64,000 nt of DNA from Ophthalmolycus amberensis (GCA_024529925.1 JAFEUB010001068.1:139501-203500), one strand, 5' to 3'. Positions 26,319 through 39,686 are shown, numbered from the stretch's first letter. Notes: generated by a model not told the origin, from the letters alone. Numbers and translations are program-made.

Positions 26319-28096
26319 TGTTGTGACTCTATTCACCTGTAGAGTCTCTTAATGTGAGTGATGAAGTGGTGAAGTTTCATGGTGATATCTATGAGTTCAT
26401 GTGTTGACTCTATTCACCTGTAGAGTCTTAATGTGAGTGATGAAGTGGTGAAGTTTCATGGTGATATCTATGAGGTCATGTTGTGACTCTATTCACCTGT
26501 AGAGTCTCTTAATGTGAGTGATGAAGTGGTGAAGTTTCATGGTGATATCTATGAGTTCATGTGTTGACTCTATTCACCTGTAGAGTCTTAATGTGAGTGA
26601 TGAAGTGGTGAAGTTTCATGGTGATATCTATGAGGTCATGTTGTGACTCTATTCACCTGTAGAGTCTTCTTAATGTGAGTGATGAAGTGATGAAGTTTCA
26701 TGGTGATATCTATGAGTTCATGTTGTGACTCTATTCACCTGTAGAGTCTTCTTAATGTGAGTGATGAAGTGGTGAAGTTTCATGGTGATATCTATGAGGT
26801 CATGTTGTGACTCTATTCACCTGTAGAGTCTCTTAATGTGAGTGATGAAGTGGTGAAGTTTCATGGTGATATCTATGAGGTCATGTTGTGACTCTATTCA
26901 CCTGTAGAGTCTCTTAATGTGAGTGATGAAGTGGTGAAGTTTCATGGTGATATATATGAGTTCATGTGTTGACTCTATTCACCTGTAGAGTCTTAATGTG
27001 AGTGATGAAGTGGTGAAGTTTCATGGTGATATCTATGAGGTCATGTTGTGACTCTATTCACCTGTAGAGTCTTCTTAATGTGAGTGATGAAGTGATGAAG
27101 TTTCATGGTGATATCTATGAGTTCATGTTGTGACTCTATTCACCTGTAGAGTCTTCTTAATGTGAGTGATGAAGTGGTGAAGTTTCATGGTGATATCTAT
27201 GAGGTCATGTTGTGACTCTATTCACCTGTAGAGTCTCTTAATGTGAGTGATGAAGTGGTGAAGTTTCATGGTGATATCTATGAGGTCATGTTGTGACTCT
27301 ATTCACCTGTAGAGTCTCTTAATGTGAGTGATGAAGTGGTGAAGTTTCATGGTGATATCTATGAGTTCATGTGTTGACTCTATTCACCTGTAGAGTCTTA
27401 ATGTGAGTGATGAAGTGGTGAAGTTTCATGGTGATATCTATGAGGTCATGTTGTGACTCTATTCACCTGTAGAGTCTTCTTAATGTGAGTGATGAAGTGA
27501 TGAAGTTTCATGGTGATATCTATGAGGTCATGTTGTGACTCTATTCACCTGTAGAGTCTTCTTAATGTGAGTGATGAAGTGATGAAGTTTCATGGTGATA
27601 TCTATGAGTTCATGTGTTGACTCTATTCACCTGTAGTCTTCTTAATGTGAGTGATGAAGTGGTGAAGTTTCATGGTGATATCTATGAGGTCATGTTGTGA
27701 CTCTATTCACCTGTAGAGTCTCTTAATGTGAGTGATGAAGTGGTGAAGTTTCATGGTGATATCTATGAGGTCATGTTGTGACTCTATTCACCTGTAGAGT
27801 CTTCTTAATGTGAGTGATGAAGTGGTGAAGTTTCATGGTGATATCTATGAGGTCATGTTGTGACTCTATTCACCTGTAGAGTCTCTTAATGTGAGTGATG
27901 AAGTGGTGAAGTTTCATGGTGATATCTATGAGGTCATGTTGTGACTCTATTCACCTGTAGAGTCTCTTAATGTGAGTGATGAAGTGGTGAAGTTTCATGG
28001 TGATATCTATGAGTTCATGTGTTGACTCTATTCACCTGTAGAGTCTTAATGTGAGTGATGAAGTGGTGAAGTTTCATGGTGATATCTATGAGGTCA
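26319..28096. repeat. Minisatellite higher-order repeat, 1778 bp copy 2
   Basis: Second copy of the 22-unit block, with rare private differences such as 'gatatatatgag' near 26951. After 28096 the order of variants no longer follows the block. Confidence 0.85.
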
Positions 28097-29400
28097 TGTT
28101 GTGACTCTATTCACCTGTAGAGTCTTCTTAATGTGAGTGATGAAGTGGTGAGGTTTCATGGTGATATCTATGAGGTCATGTTGTGACTCTATTCACCTGT
28201 AGAGTCTTCTTAATGTGAGTGATGAAGTGGTGAGGTTTCATGGTGATATCTATGAGTTCATGTTGTGACTCTATTCACCTGTAGAGTCTTCTTAATGTGA
28301 GTGATGAAGTGATGAAGTTTCATGGTGATATCTATGAGGTCATGTTGTGACTCTATTCACCTGTAGAGTCTTCTTAATGTGAGTGATGAAGTGATGAAGT
28401 TTCATGGTGATATCTATGAGTTCATGTGTTGACTCTATTCACCTGTAGAGTCTTCTTAATGTGAGTGATGAAGTGGTGAAGTTTCATGGTGATATCTATG
28501 ACTTCATGCTGTGACTCTATTCACCTGTAGAGTCTTCTTAATGTGAGTGATGAAGTGGTGAATATTCACCTGTAGTCTTCTTAATGTGAGTGATGAAGTG
28601 GTGAGGTTTCATGGTGATATCTATGAGTTCATGTTGTGACTCTATTCACCTGTAGAGTCTTCTTAATGTGAGTGATGAAGTGATGAAGTTTCATGGTGAT
28701 ATCTATGAGGTCATGTTGTGACTCTATTCACCTGTAGAGTCTTCTTAATGTGAGTGATGAAGTGGTGAAGTTTCATGGTGATATCTATGAGTTCATGCTG
28801 TGACTCTATTCACCTGTAGAGTCTTCTTAATGTGAGTGATGAAGTGGTGAATATTCACCTGTAGAGTCTTCTTAATGTGAGTGATGAAGTGGTGAATATT
28901 CACCTGTAGAGTCTTCTTAATGTGAGTGATGAAGTGATGAAGTTTCATGGTGATATCTATGAGTTCATGCTGTGACTCTATTCACCTGTAGAGTCTTCTT
29001 AATGTGAGTGATGAAGTGGTGAATATTCACCTGTAGAGTCTTCTTAATGTGAGTGATGAAGTTTCATGGTGATATCTATGAGTTCATGTTGTGACTATTC
29101 ACCTGTAGAGTCTCTTAATGTGAGTGATGAAGTGGTGAGGTTTCATGGTGATATCTATGAGGTCATGTTGTGACTATTCACCTGTAGAGTCTCTTAATGT
29201 GAGTGATGAAGTGATGAAGTTTCATGGTGATATCTATGAGGTCATGTTGTGACTATTCACCTGTAGAGTCTCTTAATGTGAGTGATGAAGTGGTGAAGTT
29301 TCATGGTGATATCTATGAGTTCATGCTGTGACTCTATTCACCTGTAGAGTCTTCTTAATGTGAGTGATGAAGTGGTGAATATTCACCTGTAGAGTCTCTA

Positions 29401-30823
29401 AATGTCTGTAATGTAACTAAACGTCTCTTTAAAGGACGTTTCCTCTCAATGAGTTTGTTCTCAGACTCTGATGATAAATCTCCACTTCAGCAGCTCTTAC
29501 ATTCACCAAACTTCACACGTTCATTCCTCTCTGTGTGCTGAAGGTTCACACAGAGGGGTTTGTTCACACATCACTCACACACTCATTTATACTACATGTT
29601 ATTAACAAAAACATGGCATGTCTCCGCTTGAATATTAACATAATATTTATATGTAAAAGAAAGTTTTAAGAAGGGATTTAAAATACAACAATGGCGTCTG
29701 ATCCCAATAGGAACATCTAAATCACACAACCTTTAAAACATGTCTTGTCACACATTATATTATCACATGATATAATCTGATTTGCATGCTGTGACTCAGT
29801 AGAGTTGTTTCTGCGTGCGATACTTTCAGCAGTACATATTTTACCAATTACATGACATGGTTTTCATTTCTTTGTCGTCGGTCCTCAGTAATTATGCAAA
29901 TCATGTGAGTCATCTATAATTTCCAACCATTGAAATGCTTCTCTCAGGTTAAACTCCGATAGCTTTAAAATATTTCCCAATTTATTAAAAAAAATGCCTG
30001 GAGGCTTAATCTATTTCCGATTTTGAATGAATGTTATTTTAATTTAAAGCTAACTGGGAACATTAAAGTGAAGCATTTTCACTCTTTGTTTGAATTTGTC
30101 TGTTTACATGAGTCACGCGACGATTACCCGGATATTTTCTACCGCCGTTAATGAAGTACTTAGGAACATCTAAATCACACAACCTTTAAAACATGTCTTA
30201 TAATTACGCATACGTAACAATCTGATGTGCATGCCTGAGTTGCGTGTGATACTCTCTGCAGTACATATTGTACTAATAACACGACATCGTTTTTATGTCT
30301 TTGACGTCGGTCCTCAATAGTTACAAAGCATGAAATATAAGACAGCACTTGTGCTTTTATGTTCCGCATATGTTGTGTGTTTATGGAGCCTGCAGTATGC
30401 AGTATCTCAGGCAGGCACAGGAGGCATTGTCACATCTTCAATAGGGGGGGGGGGGGTCCACATAAACATTTGGTGCTCATTCAGCCTGCGTATAACGCTG
30501 AACTCTGCATCCTCTCTGCTGCACAGGAATTTAAGTCCCTCCTCCTCCTCCTCTAGCGTTTAGTTGTGGATTTCGAACGTTTAATATGTGTTCGTCCTCG
30601 ACAGTCTGTGTCAAGCTCCGGTGTTCTCCAGAGCATCACGTGAGCAGAGCAACGCCACCAAACTAAAATACAGGTTCCAGCGATGCACGGTTCAAACCGT
30701 GACGTATCACTGTCCGGTGTTCAGAAGTCACATCCAGGAATTCTTTTCCAGCTGCACAAAAAGACAAAGACACATGCACACCCTGCTGTCCTGGTCTCTC
30801 TTCTTTTATTCTACATGTAGCGG
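29401..30823. repeat. Diverged dispersed repeats with an imperfect direct repeat
   Basis: 29410-29620 ('...cagctcttacattcaccaaac...gttcacacagaggggtttg') and 29660-29720 ('gggatttaaaatacaacaat') resemble 7850-8010 and 11040-11090 in the 8.1 kb block, so the same dispersed element contributed to both. 29706-29905 and 30161-30330 are imperfect direct copies of each other ('aggaacatctaaatcacaca' in both). A 13-15 base G run lies near 30445. No gene is seen. Confidence 0.6.
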
Positions 30824-31855
30824 TTTCACAGGAGGAGTCGACGATCAAAACTATTGTCACTGTGCGTCGTCAAAGACTAATCGTTCATCTGCGCCCAAAT
30901 GAGCCTTTGTTGTGTCCGGTATGTGTCTGTTCAGCCCAGTAGTGCGGCCGGTGATTAATGGTGACGGTACGGACGATAACAATGCCAATTAGGATCCTTT
31001 TGTGTGGTGGACACACGGAATTAAACGCATTCACGTCACCAATGGTCAGAGTAATTAACGTAAGTAAGACGTGGTAACAAATATCGATGAGTCAAACAAA
31101 CTCAGGACTTTCGATTGACTGGTGTTCAACCCCGCGTGTCCCAACGTGTTCTTGTGGTTTTGTGCCCTAAACACAACTGTACAGAGTTGTTTTAAGCCCA
31201 AACATGTTTTTACGAAACATAGTTTGTTTTGTTGCCTAAATCTAATTTACGTTTTGTAACATAACTCCATTGTGCAGTTAGACCGCCTATGTTTAGGCAA
31301 CGTCCTGCTTTAGTGTGGAGATGATAATTATGACCATACTCATCGTTTTTACTTTGCTGACTAGTTACAGAAAGGGACACAGGAACATGTTATGAGAGCA
31401 AGGAACATGGCCAGGCAGTTAGGGTCGTTTGAGAGACAATTAGGAGGTCAGGGGTCAGTCGGCAGAGTAGCGCGCGTGTGTCAGTGCACGAAAAAGGTAA
31501 ATGACACATTAAAAATGTGTGCTTCCTGCTTTCTTATAAGAGAATTCTTGTCTGTCGAATGACACCGAGTCTAACAGTGGCGTGTGGAACAGTACCTTCA
31601 GCTTTGCACGTGAGTGGAAAGTGTGAATGCAATGTTGTGTAGTTTAGAAACAAACAATAATGTCAACCGAAAACCAAAATGTGTGCCTCAGGAAGGAGAG
31701 AGGAGGACCAATGAGACTAAGGAAGGTTTCTAACAGGGCACACGGGGCCCATGTGTTGCTGATGAGCTCAGGTGTTTCCGCTCTGCTGATGACCCTCTGC
31801 CGCCCACGCCCACCTCCAAACCTGCAGGGAAGCAGCCACAAGGGTCGTCACAATA
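30824..31855. other. Unassigned sequence; source of the copied segment
   Basis: 30824-31350 is the left part of the segment copied to 22226-22750. There is no recognised gene, no long frame and no RNA gene. Confidence 0.4.
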
Positions 31856-32290
31856 TAAGATAAGATAAGATAAGATAATCCTTTATTAGTCCCTCAGTGG
31901 GGAAATTACAGGATTACAGCAGCATTGCTCACAAGTAATAAAAATAAAGATAAAAATCAAGTAATATAATAAACTAAACAGTAAACAGTAGAACAGTAAT
32001 AAAATAAGACAGTAAGAAGAGTATTAGATATACTAAATATGCCAGTATATACAGAATATACAGAATATACAGGCGGATCAGGTAAATACTTAAAACGTAT
32101 TGGATATTGCACGGATTAGATGAGATATTGCACCAGGTGAATGAATTAAAGTGTTCAGTGTGTGCAAAGTGTTCGTGTTCAAGTGTTCAAGTGTTAGTGG
32201 TCCACCGAGAGCAGTTTGTTGTGCAGCCTGACAGCTGCACAACAACTTTCAACAATCTTTCAGAGAGCAGCTAAAAGCCCATTTAGGTAG
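31856..32290 (-). mobile_element. Teleost retroposon 3' end with ATAAG-type tail
   Basis: Begins with repeated 'ataag/gataa' words followed by 'atcctttattagtccctcag' and 'tggggaaatt', a common teleost retroposon end. The short-repeat tail at the left places its 3' end there, so it lies on the minus strand. There is no coding capacity. A 10 bp perfect stem with 6 bp loop ('gttgtgcagc...gctgcacaac') lies at 32218-32243. Confidence 0.6.
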
Positions 32291-33988
32291 CAGGATGTAG
32301 TTCATGTTGTGTATCGTCTGTGAAAGGTGCCGTTTGAATAAACGTTGCTAGTTTTAGCCAAGATGAACTTGAAGTATTTATTCCTCACGTTTAGCTACAT
32401 ATTTCAACCATTTATGCATCATTTTTAGCTCCGATACAGGACGTGTTTTGTTTTTTCGATCACAACATAATTTCTGTCGTTGCAAATAAGTTACTCCACT
32501 ATTTTTCCTCGAGCAACTGTAAAAGTACCGCTGATCTCAGGGCTCACAGGATTATTATTGGGGTAAGATTTAAGAAAAACCAAAAGCACAAAATATAGTC
32601 TGACTTTTGAATTAATACCGGATACTTTTACCATCTCAAATGTTCCAATGATTCTCCTGACGAGGTTTAATTGACATGCTCATAATTAATAAATGCGGTC
32701 ACGTAATTAGCCCAAGTAGTCACAGTGAGGACTCTCTGTGAGAATGGGGACTTCCTTTGGGCAGTTTTAAGAGGAGAAATCATTCTTTGTGATTCAACCA
32801 GCTGTCACTTTGCCTTTTGATGTGGTGACAAACAAAACCAGGTTGGCTTTACACCCAACCCGCATTCATTTGGAATGTACAAAGCTACTTTTCTTTCTAA
32901 CTAGAGCATCGACGCCTCTGGAAATATTATCTTGTTTTGAATATATTATCAAAGCAAGTACATGTTTTATTTATATATATATATATATATATATGACTAA
33001 CCCTAACCCATGTTGGCATGGGTGTGATAAACGATCTGCACGGCAGGCATGTTTATTACATACTTCTACGGTATCACTGTATGACAAGTAGTTCAGAAGT
33101 GATAGATACAGTGATCCTGCACAGCTTTCTGAGGAACTGAACCACATCTTGCTCCCTCTTGTGGTCACATAAGAGGAAGCAACCATGTTTGTTTCAGAGT
33201 GAGTTTCATCCGTTTCAAAACAGGTCATGCAACCATTTTCAGACCTGCCATCACAGTGCATCACATCTCTAAACTTTATTGGGGGTTGTTCATCACCGCG
33301 GTCGGGATTTTATACCTTTCGTCGTGCGTTGTGTTATTTCGTAGGCATGTTTAAGGTTGAAACAACTTTTCATAAAGACTTTAATGATTTGAGAGTAAAT
33401 CTGTGGGAGCCACAACACAGACTTTTATTTTCGTGGAATGTAAAAATATTAACATTCTATTTCACATACAGCTGAGCAGGTCAGAACATTGCTTTCTCTG
33501 CTCGTTCACTGACCCAACTCTGAAATGTAGATTTAAAGATCAACCACCTGCAAAACTAATGAAAATGATGGCTGGAAGACGAACATATTTCAGTCACTTT
33601 TGGAGGAAACCGGCCGTCCGTTCTCGCTGCAGTAATAGTGTAGCTGAATGATCCGTGTGGTGAAAGCGGTGAGTGAATTGTGGGACGGAGGGAACGGAAA
33701 GATGGACGCCCTCGGTGAACAACACAGCAGTCCTCAGAAACGTTTCCATCAGGTTCCTTTCTTTCCAGCTCAGTTTCTCCCACCGAGACGGGTTTTTATT
33801 TTAAGAAGCAGAAAAAGAAACCGATATAAAATCAGGGATGTGCCCACGACCTGCTAAAACCACAAAAAAAAAATCATCCATTCGCCATCAGTAGGCGGCG
33901 TTTGTCCCAAAACAGAATTAATAAAAAACAAAAGAAAACACAGCCCTGGCAAATAATAATCCACTTGAAAGCTACTTAAAAACCAGCA
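32291..33988. other. Non-coding interval downstream of slc39a7
   Basis: Mostly unrecognised sequence with an AT dinucleotide microsatellite at about 32972-32994. Open frames here are short and unlike any family I know. Confidence 0.4.
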
Positions 33989-33994
33989 TTTATT
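33989..33994 (-). terminator. Probable slc39a7 polyadenylation signal
   Basis: AATAAA on the minus strand, about 50 bases after the slc39a7 stop codon (34045-34047), so the 3'UTR would be very short. It is the nearest signal; another lies further downstream near 33795. Confidence 0.55.
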
Positions 33995-34044
33995 TTCAAC
34001 CGTTTTTGACCCTTTTCTCCCGTCTCCGTCCTCTCTGCAGCGTC

Positions 34045-37000
34045 TCACTCGTACTCGGCGATCAGCACCATCATGCCGACTCCGAACAGCAGGGCCAGGA
34101 TCTCCATCAGAGACTGGCCGAAGCTGGAGCGGCCCGCCAGCAGTTCTGGGAGCACGGTCACGGTGGCGATGTAAACGAACCCGCCGGCCGTGAACGGCAG
34201 GATCCAGGCGGTCGCGGCGGCGCCGACGCCCTCGGCCAACAGGGAGCAAGCTGTGCCGGCCAGAGCTCCCAGAGCCGTCAGCAGCTGTAGACACATGGCC
34301 TGATGGGAAAGAGGAAGAGGGTTGCTGCAGCGCTCACGTCACGTGGTCTCTTGACCACACAATTTATGGCATTGTGTTTTCTTCCTATAAAAAGGTGAAA
34401 AACTACAACCTGAAATTACACCCTCATTTTGTTTAAGGGAGATAAATATCCTACAATTTGCTCCTCGCTCATTCTTTGATGTTTTGACACTTCATTGTTA
34501 ATTGGACACTATAGATTTCCCCACAGAGTTTTAAAGTGAGGGGATGTTTCACAAAGCAAAGTGAATATATTTTAAGCTTTTACTGAATACCAGGCCAGTA
34601 ATATTCATACTCAGTCTATTAAAAAACCTGCTGATTGTCTGTGATGGAGTCTTTGTTCTCATACTGACTGCAGCTTGAGGAGGCCGCTACCTTTTTTTTG
34701 GTGCAGCCAGACTGGACGAGGATGGCGAAGTCTCCGATCTCGTGTGGGACCTCGTGCAGCAGGATGGTGACGGTGGTGACGGCGCCAACCGTTGGCCCAA
34801 CCAGGAAGGACGCTCCGATGGCCAGGCCGTCGGTAAAGTTGTGTGTGAAGTCAGCCGCCAGGTTCAGGTAACCCGACACCTTGATGTCTGTGTTAAGAGA
34901 AGTGAACGGAGAACAAATGAGGTGACAGTCGCTGATTTCAGCGAGCCTCTATTGAAGACACTGGACCAGGAAGTGCTTCTGAGGAAAAGGACCGGTTGGT
35001 TCTGTTAGATTGAATGATAAACATGTTCATGACACCAGCAGCACATTCCAGCGCTGACGTGACCGAGTGAAGTGAAGCCAAAAGATCACAGAAAGCAACG
35101 GAAACATTTTTTTTCTTTCCGTACAAACAAATAAAAGGACTTGATAGAAGAAAAAGATAAATAAATGATAGATAGATTCTTCATTAAAGCCAAGAACACA
35201 TGTTCGCAGCTCCAGAAAACAAGTGCCCGGAGCAAACAAAAATAAAAACACAATAAACACCCCGAGGTGATTTTTAAATTTATATTTCAGAAACTAGAAA
35301 TAAGTTCCGTCTGTACTTTGGATACTTCTATTTTCATTTGATTGTAGGAAACTTTTAGGAAGCCAGTAGATCGTTTAAAAACGTAAAAGACAAACGGTGA
35401 AAAGTCAATAAAATGCAGCGTAATCACTTCCCTCAATCGAGTGATTTCAGCAACAGTTGGATTATCGATTTGCTCTTTGAATTTGTAATAAATGAGTTGC
35501 GTCCGTCATGTCTTCAACAGTTACACTATGAAACTACATTTACAAAACACATTGATGATCATGATATCTGCACAATAAAAGTAAAATGTTAAAAACTATT
35601 TATTGAGTTGACAAAGGCCGGTATTGTTTTCACGGCGTGGGTCTCTGTGAGGAGAAATGTGTTCCTGGACACGCCCACAGTAGCAGAAGTTCCCAGAAGT
35701 GGTTTTAAGTTTGTTTGTACTTCAGCCTGCCTGGTGACAGATTTAGGTCATAGCGTCACAAAAGTTCAAGAGGCAGCGACGAGTTAAAGTAAACATGACG
35801 GCAGGGCGTGAAGACGGGTGTGCTTTGATATCTTACTTGGTTAAAATGTCAACAACCATATTGCCACACTGTCATTAAAATGCTGCTGAATCAATAGTTC
35901 TATGTGAACTAGATATCAAAAAAGTATTTTCATTCAAATTCAGTTTTAATACAAACATCTACGTCTTTTAAGCCGTTTATGACCTCAACACAAACAGCTC
36001 TACCACAGCTTTTGAGTTAATGAAATACAAAATAAAACAATAAAGCACGATGTGAGCACGTACCTGCACATCCTTCTGAATTTGGTGTTTTAATAACTAG
36101 AAATATAAATGTGAAATATCCTTGTGTTTTAAAGTTGTAAATATCTGCAGGTCAGTAACTGACCAGCAGATGGAGCTACTTTGTTTTCAATCAGTCTTTA
36201 AAAGTAATCAATATATTGCTCACCTGTGCTCTTCGTCTCCTCTTTCTTTGACACCGTCTTGTCTTTGCTTGCTTTCTCTCCTTTCTTCTTCTTCTTTTCC
36301 TTTTCCTCTTCTCCATCACTGTCCTTTTCCTTGGGAGCATCTGGAAATGTGACAAAGTTCAAATAAGCCTCAGTCCTCCGATCAACTGATGAGATTCGGA
36401 GCAGCGGCTGCAGAGGCTGATTTAATGATGATTTTAAAAAGGTCATTTGGCTAATATACACTTGAGCAAAATAATACAAATGTACCCAATAACAGTCTTT
36501 CATTTCATCAAGTCAAGAATGCTTTTTGTTTTGCAGATGAATATTCTATGTATTCCATGGCGTACCATGCGAGTGTCCGTGGGAATGTCCGTGTCCTCCC
36601 TTCAGCGCTCGCACAAACTTCTCCACAACCAGGAAGGCGATGATCCCACCGAGAACCCACAGACCCACTGACATCATGTGACCGTGGGAAGCTCCTGTGC
36701 AGGCAGAGGATATGATTATTATTACAGCATGCAGCTGAAGATTGAAGACACGGGGTCATTTCTCTGGCGGACTTTTGCATCCGACATCACCCGTCAATAA
36801 CAAGAGCGCCATGTGACGAAAGCAAAAAGAAAGGGGTGTTACTGCGTACCGTGGGAGTGACCGTGGTCATGTGACTCCTCACTTGCGTGCGAGTGAGCTT
36901 CTTCTCCGTGGTGAGAGTGGGGCTCTGTGCACAACAAACACGACACAAGGCAGAAACAGACATTACACTCAGAAACAGAGACTGTGTTTTGGATGAGCAT

Positions 37001-38400
37001 TCCATCATCATCGTCATCAGCGTTGAAGATATTCATGTTCGTCTAAAGACAGAGTGGAAGTGAGCGTCGTCTCTTAGATCGCCTTCCTTCATGTGCATGG
37101 AGTGCATATCAAAAATGAAGAGAGTGCATTGGGTGAATATACAACGTTTGAGTCAAGAGGAGACTATTTTCTTGTGTACTGATGATTGATCTCATATTTA
37201 GGTGTTTAATTCATAAATGCATCTTAACAAAGAGTTTGTTTCAAGATAACCTGCAACGGTGAAGGAGAAAATACAAACTCATCAACACGGATTAGTGGTA
37301 AAAAATAAACTTCTATGGATCGACAAACCCACCCAAAGCATGTGGTATGAGGTGGAGGAAGGCGTCGCCCAGCAGTCCAGCCTGAGGCGAAGCTGAGCAG
37401 CACCTTGAGCAGGTTCTGGTGCTGGTCGCTGTTGGACTGAACCGGGATCAGGAACAGGATGAGGAAAGGAGCGGCGCTGATGAGCAGGGTCGCTCCGATG
37501 GCCTGCGGACAGGAATGGAGGGAGGGAGGGTTACTTTTCTTTTATACACAACACGAGGGTAAAACACGTGGATGAGGATCTCAGAATCAAGATTACGATG
37601 TTGTTATTGATCAGTAAAAATGACTCAAATGATTACATGGACAGCCTGCTCCTTATCGAGGAGAATAAAACTGATGACCGTTTACGGGGAATAAAAAGCG
37701 TATTGCCGAGAGTCAGATGAGAAGTCCGATCCCACTCTTAAATCTACTTGTTGAATGTGAACAGCAAGTGGTGAGTTTGGTTTAGAATAGAAAACACAGA
37801 AATGGTGAGCCTCGGTTATGTGCCCGACCATTTCTTGGCCAGAAGCAGCGACTTCCTGTCGAGTCTTAACGGAGAGATGTGACCGTGTTATCAATCTCCT
37901 CATCAAACGCTCAGCTAGAAGGCAAATAAGCAAACAACTTCCACATTTCAGACAGACGACCCATTGTTCCCATTCTAACCCACCTGTGTCCAGAGCTCCA
38001 CCATGTCCCTCTTCTCTCCTTCTGCCTCCCTCTTCACCCTCTCCCCTCCGTGGGAGTGTGCGTGTCCACTCTCCTCCTTGTGCACCCGAACAACATCCTC
38101 CTGATGAGCGTGTCCGTGATCGTGAGAGTGGGCGTGCCCGTGAGCGTGCCCGTGAGCGTGATCATGAGCGTGCCCATGGTCGTGAACGTGCTGCTCTTCT
38201 TCGTGTGGAAGGAGGTTGGCCTCGGCGCTCCACTTGCTCGCTCCGTGGAACATCCTCGCGTCTTCCTGGTGATCGTCTTCCCCGTGGGCGTGGCCGTGGT
38301 GATGGTGGCCGTGGTCCCCATGGGCGCTGGTTGAATGGGCGGCTAACAGGAGTACTGCAGACGTGGCCAGCGTCAGTGCCAGCAGACGTACACAGCCCAT
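34045..38400 (-). CDS. slc39a7: Zinc transporter ZIP7 (SLC39A7/HKE4), 7 exons, one extra base in exon 2
   Basis: ER/Golgi zinc exporter to the cytosol, ZIP family LIV-1 subgroup. Exons in transcript order: 37984-38400, 37333-37502, 36850-36924, 36566-36694, 36224-36340, 34691-34887, 34045-34299; all borders are GT/AG and the phases join. Exon 1 has a signal peptide ([20 protein letters not shown]) and His-rich HGH/HAH runs, then LWTQ; exon 2 starts [20 protein letters not shown]; exons 3-4 are His-rich again with a membrane segment; exon 5 is a Lys/Glu-rich loop; exon 6 holds [12 protein letters not shown] and [10 protein letters not shown]; exon 7 is C-terminal and ends IAEYE. In exon 2 one extra base near 37379 turns the expected FASGGLLGD into FASGWTAG and breaks the frame; exon length and phase fit only without it. 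Either a base error or a null allele. Confidence 0.95.
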
Positions 38401-38937
38401 AATATCCCCTTTGACAAAGAGAGAAACAGTGAAGAAGACATAAATATATAAACTCACATGTGTCTGATGATCAGTGGCTGTTTAAACCTATAATATAACA
38501 TTCACGTATGTTCTGTCTGCTCGATTGTAAACATTATTTTGTTCATAAAAATAAACCAAGAGCTTCACCTTCCTATCAATGTCATGGCAGATTTAATACT
38601 GAAATTGCAAAGAAATAAAAACATCACACAATTAAGGAGTACACCATCTGTTTAATGGCATGTGTTACGTGTTTTGAGATGTTATGCACTTACAGTAGCT
38701 ACATAACACACTCTGTATGTCGTCAAATGAGTTCCAGATTACCACCAACTCTGGTTGAAGTGACCAGATACCGTGCTTCCTCCTCAGTGAGAATGGGGTG
38801 TGTTATGTTGAGCTGGCCTTTCTTCATCAGATCAGCATGTTTGTATTATAGTGCCAACATGGCAGGTATTTAAAATTGCCCAAGAATTTGGCCACTGCAG
38901 TGACTCCAGATGGGGATGCATTTTGCTGCATCATGGT
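38401..38937. other. slc39a7 first intron (proposed); nothing else recognised
   Basis: Between the start codon and the MITE at 38938 there is AT-rich sequence with no coding signal apart from short chance frames. Confidence 0.35.
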
Positions 38938-39140
38938 CGGTGGTGGAAGAAGTACTCCGATCATTTACTGAAGTAAAAGTAGCAAATATCTCAGTGAAAA
39001 GAAGTGCTAGTATTGACATTAAAATATACAGAAAATACTGTCCCTTTGCATACATTTTATTATATCAATGGATCATAACTATTGATGCATTATGTGTACA
39101 TCACTTTAATGTTGCAGGTGGTAAAGGTGGGGCTCATTTC
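38938..39140 (+). mobile_element. Teleost MITE-like repeat
   Basis: Begins 'cggtggtggaagaagtactc' and runs through 'atactgtccctttgc', 'actattgatgcattatgtgt' and 'gcaggtggtaaaggtgg'. Same family as 4985-5240, and more complete at its right end. Confidence 0.65.
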
Positions 39141-39686
39141 AACTGATATTAATACATCATTATGATGTGTGCAGACATAAAGGGACAGTTCACCCCAAAC
39201 ACACGTTTAACTTTTCAAATGTAGTTATTTTAGTCGTGATTTAAGCACAAGTCAAGTGCCATACAATCACTACAATATCTAAAAAACTCTGCAACCATCC
39301 CCAAAACCATCTAGATTATAAACTAACCCTACAAGTAAAGGTAATCACGTGGATCTTTGATTTTGGGATGAACTCTTCCTGTAACTGTAACGACACGTTT
39401 ATCTATTTATCAACCAGCCTCTCCAGCTTTGTTTTGAACTCGTGTGTTTATTTTACTGGCAGCTTCGTGCATCGGACGTGGGGATAATCTGTTAACTTAA
39501 ATCTCACAGTAAACAGTGAAAGCCAAACAACAAACACGCATCATCGCACAAGTTGCAGAAGAAAGCCTGCTAGCTTCACTAGCTAGCTAACTTAGCTATC
39601 AACCAACTTGCTAACGTGTTGCTGCAGCAGCACGGACAACAATAACTGCGACACACAATGCAAAGACACAAACAAGTCATTCTTAC

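Larger units (their letters stand above)
24531..29400. repeat. 81 bp minisatellite, block 2
   Basis: About sixty units of the same ~81 bp repeat as block 1, highly homogeneous in the centre and more degenerate or deleted towards the right end (28500-29400). Units alternate between 'gaggtcatgttgtgac' and 'gagttcatgtgttgac' forms, and between 'gaagtggtg' and 'gaagtgatg'. No coding frame runs through the array. Confidence 0.96.

Noticed and set aside
21430..29400. Regular repeats resembling a CRISPR array
   Set aside because: There are no unique spacers between constant repeats; the whole ~81 bp unit is repeated. The context is a vertebrate genome, so it is a minisatellite.
38034..38334. Long open frames overlapping slc39a7 exon 1 on both strands
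   Set aside because: By-products of the His-codon repeats of the true exon in other frames.
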